A program made the position numbers and the translations under genes. The notes beneath the pieces were generated by a model. That model searched no databases. It saw only the letters and a program-made list of their open reading frames with translations, and was not told where the DNA came from. Below, in pieces: positions 52,640-60,003 of a stretch of 64,000 bases of DNA. Source of the DNA: SCN-70-22 sp046327755 (lineage in GTDB: Bacteria; Gemmatimonadota; Gemmatimonadetes; Gemmatimonadales; Gemmatimonadaceae); assembly GCA_046327755.1 (NCBI GenBank), contig JAXLXW010000008.1:1-64000 (forward strand). Reading direction: 5' to 3'. The stretch's first letter is position 1. Each line of letters starts with the position of its first letter.

Positions 52640-53451
52640 GTCAACGCCTCCAGGAAGTCGGCGGTGCTCCCCGACTTGTCGACGGTGTCGAGCTCGATGA
52701 CGGCCACCCCCCACTGCGCGAGGATCGTGCGCTGGATCTCCCCGGTGCCGAACGTGGTGAGGAAGGCGGCCGGGACGTCGCGTCCGGTGCGCTTGGCGGC
52801 ACGGCGCAGCTTGTTGAGCTTGTACATCAGGTAGCGGATGTTGACGTCGCTGAACGAGTAGCCCAGGAAGAGGAGCGACCCGCGCAGCGTGTCGCCGCGC
52901 AGCTTGATGTCCAGCGCCGACTCGAACTCCAGCCGCTCGAAGTACGACGATTCCGTCAGCACCAACGAGGCGTCGTCGCTGAAGGTCCCGTGGAACTTGA
53001 CGACGTGCGTCGCGTCGCCCGGGGCGCGGGCAATGTCGTCGATCCCGGCGATGGGGTGGCAGTGCGACCCGTGCAGCGCGAAGGCCCGCTCGATGATCTC
53101 GTCGTAATTGGTCGTGTAGATCAGCGGGAGCTTCATGTCCACGAGCGCCTTGTGCGGGCGCGAGTCGCGGATCTTGTCGTCCGTCGGGTTGAAGGCGCGG
53201 TCCATGAGGCTGCGCAGCGGCCCGATGCTCCCCTTCGAGGCGACGTAATATTCCGCCAGCTGCAGGTCTGTCCCGTTGAGCTTGAAGACGTCGGGGTCGT
53301 AGCCGAGCTGCTCGCCCACGAGCCCGATGAGGTTCCCCCAGTCGGGGAGACCGAGCGGCTTGGAGAGGCCGGAACCGACGAATGGGATGAGCTTCCCCGC
53401 GGCGCGCAGCTCGCGGAGGAGCTCGAGATGTTCTTCCGGAACGTGACTCAT
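52636..53451 (-). CDS. SIR2-like NADase-type protein (KomC-like candidate)
   Basis: 271 residues, SIR2_2-type domain along the whole length. NAD-binding GxGxS: IPFVGSGLSKPLGLPDW (about 22-38). Catalytic Asn in IYTTNYDEIIERA (about 110-122), catalytic His in VVKFHGTFSDDASLVLTESS (about 150), and LLFLGYSFSDVNIRYLMYKL (about 195). These are the residues used by NAD+-depleting SIR2 effectors of phage defence (ThsA, DSR, KomC). First gene of the operon with the HAM1-like gene. No clear ribosome-binding sequence precedes the ATG at 53449-53451. Confidence 0.88.
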   Translation of the reverse strand: MSHVPEEHLELLRELRAAGKLIPFVGSGLSKPLGLPDWGNLIGLVGEQLGYDPDVFKLNGTDLQLAEYYVASKGSIGPLRSLMDRAFNPTDDKIRDSRPHKALVDMKLPLIYTTNYDEIIERAFALHGSHCHPIAGIDDIARAPGDATHVVKFHGTFSDDASLVLTESSYFERLEFESALDIKLRGDTLRGSLLFLGYSFSDVNIRYLMYKLNKLRRAAKRTGRDVPAAFLTTFGTGEIQRTILAQWGVAVIELDTVDKSGSTADFLEALT

Positions 53452-53587
53452 GAGGGGGACGTAGGGGCTTGGGGGGCGCGACGCGCCAACTTGGCACCTT
53501 GCCGAAAGCTCGGCAACGCTGTCCTATGGCGCGCCCCCCCGATCCACACACTCCCGAAACCGTTCACGCCCGCTGCGGAGCACGCCA
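53452..53587. promoter_or_regulatory. Divergent promoter region between SIR2 operon and ECF sigma gene
   Basis: 136 bases serving both directions. It contains TTGGCA (53491-53496), a possible -35 element for the sigma gene, and a perfect hairpin TGCCGA-AAGC-TCGGCA (53500-53515) that could be an operator. No -10 element is convincing by eye. Confidence 0.35.
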
Positions 53588-54091
53588 CTGTCCACGATCG
53601 ACCTGCGAGAGGCGCTGGCCCAGACGCATCGCCCGGCCCATGCCTGGGCGCTGCGCTGCTGCCAGGGGAATCGCGGCGACGCCGAGGACGTGCTGCACAC
53701 GGCGTACTGCAAGGTCCTGGACGGCAAGGCACGCTTTGACGGGCGCTCGAGCTTCACCACCTGGCTGTTTGGGGTGATTCGGCGCACGGCGCAGGAGCAG
53801 GCACGCTGGCAATGGCTGAGCATGGCGCGCCTGGAGCGTTGGTGGCACGACGCCCGGAACGATGACACCACGGTCGGAGCCCACGCGGACGATGACCGGA
53901 TTGCCGGGCTCAACGCAGCACTCCCCCGGCTGTCGCCGCGGCAGCAGGAGGTGTTGCACCTGGTCTTCTATCAGGGGCTCACGATCCAGGAAGCGAGCGA
54001 GGTCCTGGGGCTCCCGGTGGGGACGGCACGCACGCATTACGAACGAGGGAAGGCGCGCTTGCGCCTCCTGTTGCTGGGAGAGGATGCATGA
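53588..54091 (+). CDS. ECF-type RNA polymerase sigma factor, probable CTG start
   Basis: About 167 residues. Region 2 spans LREALAQTHRPAHAWALRCC, then GNRGDAEDVLHTAYCKVLDG and SSFTTWLFGVIRRTAQEQAR; region 4 is LPRLSPRQQEVLHLVFYQGL followed by TIQEASEVLGLPVGTARTHY. The only ATG/GTG/TTG in frame (GTG 53690) would delete half of region 2. The CTG at 53588 has GGAG seven bases upstream and gives a normal ECF length, so I place the start there. The stop overlaps the next gene (ATGA). Confidence 0.8.
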   Translation: MSTIDLREALAQTHRPAHAWALRCCQGNRGDAEDVLHTAYCKVLDGKARFDGRSSFTTWLFGVIRRTAQEQARWQWLSMARLERWWHDARNDDTTVGAHADDDRIAGLNAALPRLSPRQQEVLHLVFYQGLTIQEASEVLGLPVGTARTHYERGKARLRLLLLGEDA

Positions 54092-54621
54092 CGCACGACG
54101 CGAACGATCACATCGACCATGGGCCGCGCGCCCCCAATCCGTCGCCGCCTGACGAGCAGGTGCTGCGCGAGGCCTTCACGGCGTTGCGCGAACGGGAGGC
54201 GTCACGGGCGCCGGCCTTCGAGCGTGTGCTGCGCGGTCCGGCGGCACGTGAGGCGGGGGCGACGCGACGCGCGACAGGTTGGCACGTCCCGGCGTTGGCG
54301 TTAGGCGCGGTGGCGTTCGTCGCCGTGGCGCTCGCCACCTGGCGCGGCCGCACGACCTCGTCGCCCAGCGCGACCGCCGAGGCGCCGGCGAGTGCCCCGA
54401 CGCTCGCCTTCGTCCCCGGGTCGATGCGCGTCCCCACCGACTACTTCCTCGATCTCGCCGCCGCGAACACGGTCGACGACGTCCCCTCGATCGGCGACAT
54501 CGACTGGTACCCGCTGCTCCCCGCCGACGACGGCGGCGCGCCCGACCGTGCGCGGCTCCAGGCGCCCACCACCCACGACTCGATGACCCACGGGGTCCCC
54601 AACACCCGCCGGAGGAACTGA
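54088..54621 (+). CDS. Probable anti-sigma factor (single TM)
   Basis: 177 residues. The cytoplasmic helical part (DEQVLREAFTALREREASRA) is followed by one TM segment (WHVPALALGAVAFVAVALAT, about 67-86) and a periplasmic tail. It overlaps the ECF gene by ATGA. No zinc-binding anti-sigma motif is visible, so the assignment rests on position and topology. Confidence 0.6.
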   Translation: MTHDANDHIDHGPRAPNPSPPDEQVLREAFTALREREASRAPAFERVLRGPAAREAGATRRATGWHVPALALGAVAFVAVALATWRGRTTSSPSATAEAPASAPTLAFVPGSMRVPTDYFLDLAAANTVDDVPSIGDIDWYPLLPADDGGAPDRARLQAPTTHDSMTHGVPNTRRRN

Positions 54622-54622
54622 C

Positions 54623-55120
54623 ATGCCCCGCCGTCCGCTCACCCGTCTCGCGCTCGCCGTCGTTCCGGCGTTGCTCCTGACCGTGCCACTGGCTCGCACC
54701 GCCGGCGCGCAAGCCAAGCCCGACGACGCCTTCGCCAAGGCCTTCTTCGATCCGCAACTCGTGCTCAAGCACGCCAACGCGATCGGGCTCACCGCGCAGC
54801 AGCGCAAGGCGATCCTGGACGAGATGAAGGCGACGCAGGTTGCGCTCGTCCCGCTGCAGGTCGACATGGCCGACCCGGCGCTCGAGCTGCAAGGGATCAT
54901 CGAGGCCACGAAGGTCGACGAGGCCAAGGCGTTGGCCAAGATCGACCAGGTGCTCAAGATCGAGAACGAGGTCAAGAAGCGTCAGGCGACGTTCGTGATC
55001 CGGGTGAAGAACCTCCTGACGCCCGAACAGCAAGGCAAGCTGCGCGCCATCCGCGAGGGTGGCAGCGGCGAAGAGAACGATGGGGCCGACGCGCCGCGCG
55101 CCCTCTTCCCCACTACCTGA
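54623..55120 (+). CDS. Spy/CpxP-like periplasmic protein
   Basis: 165 residues with signal peptide LTRLALAVVPALLLTVPLAR. Two LTxxQ motifs, IGLTAQQRKAILDEMKATQV and LLTPEQQGKLRAI, frame a long helical region, as in Spy/CpxP/CnrX-type sensors and chaperones. Starts one base after the anti-sigma gene stop. Likely the periplasmic stress or metal sensor of the sigma/anti-sigma pair (inference). Confidence 0.82.
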   Translation: MPRRPLTRLALAVVPALLLTVPLARTAGAQAKPDDAFAKAFFDPQLVLKHANAIGLTAQQRKAILDEMKATQVALVPLQVDMADPALELQGIIEATKVDEAKALAKIDQVLKIENEVKKRQATFVIRVKNLLTPEQQGKLRAIREGGSGEENDGADAPRALFPTT

Positions 55121-55138
55121 CCCTCACCGGAGACGACC

Positions 55139-56227
55139 ATGTCCATGCTCTCACCTCGCCGTGGTGCGGCGCTCGCGGCTGCGGCGCTCCTCCTCACCGC
55201 CTGCCAGGACTCCACGTCACCGGGCAGCGACACGTTCAACGCCTCGCGCGTCGTGGCCGGCGTCACCGCCGTCGAGAAGGTCGCCGGCTCGAGCGCCATC
55301 GCCTCGCTGACGCAGCTCGCCCGCTACGGCGGAGGGAGCGCCGTCGGTGCCTCGATCGCGGCCGCGCGCATTGCGCCTGACGGTTCTCCCCCGTGGAGCG
55401 CCGGGCTCGCCGATGCCGTCTCGCGCCTGACGACGAGCGCGCTCGACGCCGGGAGCGCCCTCATCCCCGTCATGCGCCCCAACGCGCTCGGCAAGGTCTA
55501 CATCTACGACGCCACGCTCAAGCGCTACATCGTCTCGACGCGGAGCGGGGCGCCGTCCAACGGGGCGCGCTTCATCCTGTACGCCGAATCGTCGGGCGGC
55601 GAGCCGATCGTTGGCCAGGAGACCGGATACGCCGACCTCACGGACGAGAAGAGCGCAGCCGCTGGCGTGGCCGGCGTGAAGCTGGTCGTCGTCCTCGGCG
55701 GGGTGACGAGACTGTCGTACGCCTTCGACCTCGCCGTCGCCGGGGGGACGCCAAACTTCGCGTTGCAAGGCTTCCTCGTGGACGGGAGCGACCGCCTCGA
55801 CTTCACCGTCGATGCGACCAGCGCCCTCCTGGGGAACGGCACCGCCACGGTGAAGGCAAAGCTCGTGGCGCCGCAGCAGGGGTTCACCGTCAACGCGACG
55901 CTCAAGGGGCGCCCGGATAGCCGCGACGGCGAGATCGACCTGACCATCTCCTCCGCATCGGACGTGATCTCCATCGCCGCCGCCACGGTGAACAACGTCC
56001 TCAACGCGACGTTCACGGTGAACGGGGCGCTCTTCGCCAGCGCCAAGGGGAACCCCGAATCGCCGGAGATCACCGGGGCCAACGGCCGGGCGCTCACCGC
56101 CGACGAACTGCGCGCCCTGCAGAAGATCGTCGAGATGGCAGGGGAAGTCTTCGACTTCGTCGACCAACTCGTGAAGCCCGCCGGGGCCATCCTCCTCGTC
56201 GCCCTCGGGCTCGGCCTGGGCGCCTAG
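55139..56227 (+). CDS. Lipoprotein of unknown function, end of the ECF operon
   Basis: 362 residues. Lipoprotein signal ALAAAALLLTACQDSTSPGS with lipobox LLTAC (Cys about residue 22). Beta-rich body (KVYIYDATLKRYIVST, RFILYAESSGG), and a hydrophobic C-terminus (AGAILLVALGLGLGA). Starts 18 bases after the Spy-like gene. No family recognised. Confidence 0.75.
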   Translation: MSMLSPRRGAALAAAALLLTACQDSTSPGSDTFNASRVVAGVTAVEKVAGSSAIASLTQLARYGGGSAVGASIAAARIAPDGSPPWSAGLADAVSRLTTSALDAGSALIPVMRPNALGKVYIYDATLKRYIVSTRSGAPSNGARFILYAESSGGEPIVGQETGYADLTDEKSAAAGVAGVKLVVVLGGVTRLSYAFDLAVAGGTPNFALQGFLVDGSDRLDFTVDATSALLGNGTATVKAKLVAPQQGFTVNATLKGRPDSRDGEIDLTISSASDVISIAAATVNNVLNATFTVNGALFASAKGNPESPEITGANGRALTADELRALQKIVEMAGEVFDFVDQLVKPAGAILLVALGLGLGA

Positions 56228-56243
56228 CGAGCCCGTTAGGCAG

Positions 56244-56280
56244 GGGCGCCGGTGCCGCAGATGCCGCGGCACCGGCGCCC
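56244..56280 (+). terminator. GC-rich hairpin terminator after the ECF operon
   Basis: 15-bp perfect stem GGGCGCCGGTGCCGC / GCGGCACCGGCGCCC with 7-base loop AGATGCC, 16 bases after the lipoprotein stop. There is no long T tract, only GTTGCATT. A single arm of the ACGGAGG repeat family (56330-56368) follows. Confidence 0.7.
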
Positions 56281-56386
56281 GTTGCATTCACACGAAGGGA
56301 GGAGCGAGCGCCGACGCCCGCCCCGCCGCGAAGCTCCGTGCATCCTCTGTGTACCTCGGTGTCGAGCGTTGCTCTCCCCTCCGGCC

Positions 56387-58375
56387 CTACCACCCGCCCC
56401 CGCCTCCCCCACCCGAACTCCCCCCACCGCTCGAACTCCCACCGCCGGAGCTACTGGACGGCTTGGAGACCCCCGCCGCCACCGAGCTTGCCGCCGCCAC
56501 CCACATCCCGCTCGACCCGCCGCCGGAGAATCCCCCGCCGCCACCCATGCCGGACCACGAGGAGCTGCCTGACGAGCCGCCGCCCGACGTCCACGACGAG
56601 CCTGACGACATCGACGAACCGTGATGCATGCTGCTGGATCGCGATGCCCCAAAGGCCTTGAACCACCCGTCCATCTGCGACGCGAGCCCAAGCCCGATGA
56701 GCCACGGGAACCACTCGTCCTTGAGCCTGGGCTCCGGCTTGCGCAGCTCATCGGCGAGGTAGCGGCGCGCCCGCGCCATCTCGCGACGCAGCCGCAGCCA
56801 GCGCGTCCCGCGACGCCACATCGCCATCTGCAACGTCCCGTACGTGACCGCGACGCCAATGAGCGCGAGCCCCAACAGCACGGTGAACCCTACACGCTTG
56901 AAGCCGGAGAGGGTGACGGCGAGGAAGAGCGTCGAAAGGACCGCGAGCGGGATGAGGAACCAGGCGGTGCCACGTCCCGCACCGTCGACGCGATTCCGCC
57001 ACGCACCGGCTGCCGGGAGAAGGATGGGGAGGAAGATGATCATCGAGGCAAAGAGCCCCGGGATCCCCACCACGAGGTCGTAGTTGCGATCGGTGACGTT
57101 GGAGAAGATCGCGATGGCTCCGGCGATGAACAGCACGAGCGTGACCCACCACGGCGGGACCGGCGTCGGCTCGTCGTCGGGGATGAGCCGCCGCACCATC
57201 TCCTTCAGGCGCGGCTCGATCTTCCCGGCCGGGTTGAAGCCACTCTTGCTGTAGTGCGAGCGGATCTCGTCCGAGGAGACCTTCGTGCGCCCGCCGAAGA
57301 ACAGCCCGCCGATCAGCGCCTGCTCGTAGTCGCGCAGGTCGCCACGGTCGACGAGGAGCTCCATGTGCAGCGTGTTGCTGCTGAAGATCCAGACCTTCGT
57401 CGTCTCCACACGGCTCTTGATCTTCCCCTCCGACTCGAGCCGCGCCAGCACCGCCGTGACTTCCGCCGCGCCGGTGTTCTCATCCCACGCCGCCCCCACC
57501 ACCTCGGGGGCGTGCATGAAGATCACGCGATTGAGCCACTTGTCATCGATGGTGGAGGAGTCGTCGAGCGGCGCAAAACGCCCCAGGCTCGACTCGCGCC
57601 GGAAGAACCAGGCGAGCAGGGCGAGGATCGCCGTCGCGTACACGCCGGCCAGTGCCAAGCGCTGCGATGCCGGTGCACCGGTGAGCACACCACCCGGGCG
57701 CCCCTCCGCCGTGTACGTGAGCGGGATGTTGACGACGTAGCCGTACCACGCCTCGAGCGGGAGCGGGCCAAACTCGCCGGTGAAGTCGGCCGGCGCCTTC
57801 CACACCGGGTCGAGCGTCAGCTTGAGGGTGTACTCCTGGATGGGCCCCTGATGGTCGGTGAAGGCGAAATCGTGGTCGATGCGGAACGCCTTCCCCGAGT
57901 TCCCCTCCTCCAGCAGGATGTTGCGATAGCGGAAGGCCAGGCGATACGTGCGCTCGTCGCCATTGAACGGCGGATCGCTCTCGAGCCGCGCGCGCCAACG
58001 CAGCCGCTTCGAATCGGCGAAGCGATAGCCGTCCACCACGTCGGTGTTCCCTTCCTGCATGGGGACTTCCCGGCCGGTGAGCGTGTCGAGGCGCACCATC
58101 CCCTCGAAGGTGAATCGTTGCGGCGCCGAGTAGTTGAAGGCGCGCTCCCCGCCGTTCCAGTCACCGGTGAAGACGATCGTCTGCGTCTCCTTGACGTGCA
58201 GCACCCCCTCCCGATCGAGGTGCGCCTCCACGTGCATCCGTCGCCAGTGCAGCTCCCGATCCTGCGCGGACACTGGCCGGACAACGAACGAGAGCGCGAG
58301 CGGAGCCAGGAAGCCGACAATCCAGCGCGGTCCGCCAATTCGTCGCCCCAACCAACCAGAAAGTCGATCGCCCAT
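56387..58375 (-). CDS. DUF2207 membrane protein with Gly/Ser-rich tail
   Basis: 662 residues. Signal or first TM FLAPLALSFVVRPVSAQ, then the DUF2207 extracytoplasmic domain (MHVEAHLDREGVLHVKETQT; RTYRLAFRYRNILLEEGNSG). One TM lies at about 255-270 (LALAGVYATAILALLAWFF) and about four more at about 420-540. The C-terminal about 90 residues are Gly/Ser with little else, ending GGGGGGGW. The tail is typical of the family. Role unknown. I chose the ATG at 58373-58375; a GTG 12 codons earlier is possible. Confidence 0.85.
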   Translation of the reverse strand: MGDRLSGWLGRRIGGPRWIVGFLAPLALSFVVRPVSAQDRELHWRRMHVEAHLDREGVLHVKETQTIVFTGDWNGGERAFNYSAPQRFTFEGMVRLDTLTGREVPMQEGNTDVVDGYRFADSKRLRWRARLESDPPFNGDERTYRLAFRYRNILLEEGNSGKAFRIDHDFAFTDHQGPIQEYTLKLTLDPVWKAPADFTGEFGPLPLEAWYGYVVNIPLTYTAEGRPGGVLTGAPASQRLALAGVYATAILALLAWFFRRESSLGRFAPLDDSSTIDDKWLNRVIFMHAPEVVGAAWDENTGAAEVTAVLARLESEGKIKSRVETTKVWIFSSNTLHMELLVDRGDLRDYEQALIGGLFFGGRTKVSSDEIRSHYSKSGFNPAGKIEPRLKEMVRRLIPDDEPTPVPPWWVTLVLFIAGAIAIFSNVTDRNYDLVVGIPGLFASMIIFLPILLPAAGAWRNRVDGAGRGTAWFLIPLAVLSTLFLAVTLSGFKRVGFTVLLGLALIGVAVTYGTLQMAMWRRGTRWLRLRREMARARRYLADELRKPEPRLKDEWFPWLIGLGLASQMDGWFKAFGASRSSSMHHGSSMSSGSSWTSGGGSSGSSSWSGMGGGGGFSGGGSSGMWVAAASSVAAGVSKPSSSSGGGSSSGGGSSGGGGGGGW

Positions 58376-58550
58376 CGTTGCCAAGAGAGAAGGGAGAATT
58401 GCCGCCCGCACCCCGCGCGCCGAAGCTACCCCCCCTCCCTACGCCCGTCACCCCCACCCAGTGTCGCCAGCGATCCCCATCGCCCCCCACCTCTCCGAGC
58501 CACAGATTCCCCGGCACCATCCCACGCCCCTCCCCGTCCTCCCCAGCCAC

Positions 58551-59957
58551 ATGTCCACCCGCCGCACCTTCGTCGCCCAACTCGGCGCCTCGCTCGCCGC
58601 CGCGAGCACCGCCGCCCACTCACTGGCCGCCGAACCTAGCGACGGACAGCCGCGCGGCTCCGAACGCCTCCTCGTGGAGAACCCGCTCCACCCCGCCCCA
58701 GCCCCGGTGGGCGTCGACCGGCTCCCGCTCGCGTGGTACCAGGCGCAGTCGCGCCGCCTGCGGGAGAAGGCGCGCGAACGCGGCGTCGACGCGATCCTCC
58801 TGCAGGGCGACACCAACCTCGTGTACTTCACCGGCTGCTTCCGCGGGAGCGGCGAGCGCACCACGTGGGCGCTGATGCCGACCAACGAGACAGACACCGT
58901 CTACTGGTTCTCCCCCGCCATCGACCGCGACCTCATCACCTCGTGGTGGTGCACCGAGAACGACTACTACTTCTGCTATCCGCACGCCGAAGGGGGCTTT
59001 CCCAATCGCGGCGAGCTGGCGCGCGGCAACCGCGTGGACCTGTGGGCATGGGTCCTGGGCAAGCTTGCAGCTCGCGGGCTGGGGGAGAAGGTGATCGGGC
59101 TCGACCGCGAGCTCACCCCGTCGGCGCAGCGCACCTTCGACCGCGTCCTCCCCAGGGGGCGCAACGTCGACATCGGTGATATCTGCCTCGACATGCAGAT
59201 CATCAAGACGCCGGAGGAGATCGCCCTCACGCAGCGGGCGTATCGCTACTTCGACAAGGTGCACGCCTTCGCCCGTGACTACATCCTGGAGCACGGCACC
59301 AATACGACCGACTACCAGATCGGCCAGGCGCTGGCGTCGTACGGGATCAACCTGATGATGCGTGACGTGAAGCGCGACGGGAAACCGCACAGCGCCGTCG
59401 GGATGGACGTGACCGGGAACTACGTGCGCACCGGCGTCGCCACCGCGTACCCGCACCCCAACCAGTTCTTCCACGCGCGGGTGCAACGCGGACAGCCGCT
59501 GTACGTGAACTGCGACATCCTCCTCGGCGGCTACGGCGGCGAGGGATACCGCAATTACATCCTCCTCCCCTCCACGCAGCAGCACGATCGCATGTGGAAC
59601 GTCGTGCGCGACACCGTGCAGATGATCGTGGAGGAGACCAAGCCGGGCGCGGTCTGTTCGGAGATCGCCTACAAGGTGCACCAGTACCAGGTGAAGTCGG
59701 GGATGCAGGACTTCATCTACCACCGCCCGGGGCATGGGCAGGGGCAGAACTTCGTCGGCCACCAGCCGCCATTCCTGGCGTTAGGCGACGATACCGTGGT
59801 ACAGGCGGGGATGACCTTCTCGGTCGAGCCGGGGCTCTACGACGAGAAGAGCGGAATCGGGATCAACCCGAGCGATCGCCTCGTGGTGCTCAAGGATCGC
59901 GCGGTGCTGATGTCCCGCATTCCGTTCACGCGGGAGTGGAGCTATCTCGCCGTGTGA
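58551..59957 (+). CDS. M24-fold (Xaa-Pro peptidase/creatinase-like) exported hydrolase, metal site incomplete
   Basis: 468 residues. N-terminus MSTRRTFVAQLGASLAAAST looks like a Tat signal (RRTF). The creatinase N-domain covers about 60-200 (DAILLQGDTNLVYFTG) and the pita-bread domain about 215-468. The Asp in YVNCDILLGGYGGEGYR, His in PGHGQGQNFVGHQPPF and Glu in FSVEPGLY are present. The second Asp is not evident and the last Glu (GxxIED) reads GIGINPSD. It may be creatinase-like, without metals, rather than an aminopeptidase P. Substrate unknown. Confidence 0.82.
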   Translation: MSTRRTFVAQLGASLAAASTAAHSLAAEPSDGQPRGSERLLVENPLHPAPAPVGVDRLPLAWYQAQSRRLREKARERGVDAILLQGDTNLVYFTGCFRGSGERTTWALMPTNETDTVYWFSPAIDRDLITSWWCTENDYYFCYPHAEGGFPNRGELARGNRVDLWAWVLGKLAARGLGEKVIGLDRELTPSAQRTFDRVLPRGRNVDIGDICLDMQIIKTPEEIALTQRAYRYFDKVHAFARDYILEHGTNTTDYQIGQALASYGINLMMRDVKRDGKPHSAVGMDVTGNYVRTGVATAYPHPNQFFHARVQRGQPLYVNCDILLGGYGGEGYRNYILLPSTQQHDRMWNVVRDTVQMIVEETKPGAVCSEIAYKVHQYQVKSGMQDFIYHRPGHGQGQNFVGHQPPFLALGDDTVVQAGMTFSVEPGLYDEKSGIGINPSDRLVVLKDRAVLMSRIPFTREWSYLAV

Positions 59958-59962
59958 TGGTG

Positions 59963-60000
59963 AGAAGACGAGAGGACGAGAGGACGAGAGGACGAGGGGA
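59963..60000 (+). repeat. GAGGACGA tract, intergenic copy
   Basis: GAAGACGAGAGGACGAGAGG and the following bases repeat the sequence found inside the ABC ATPase gene at 36191-36226. It lies between two convergent genes. Confidence 0.85.
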
Positions 60001-60003
60001 CTG

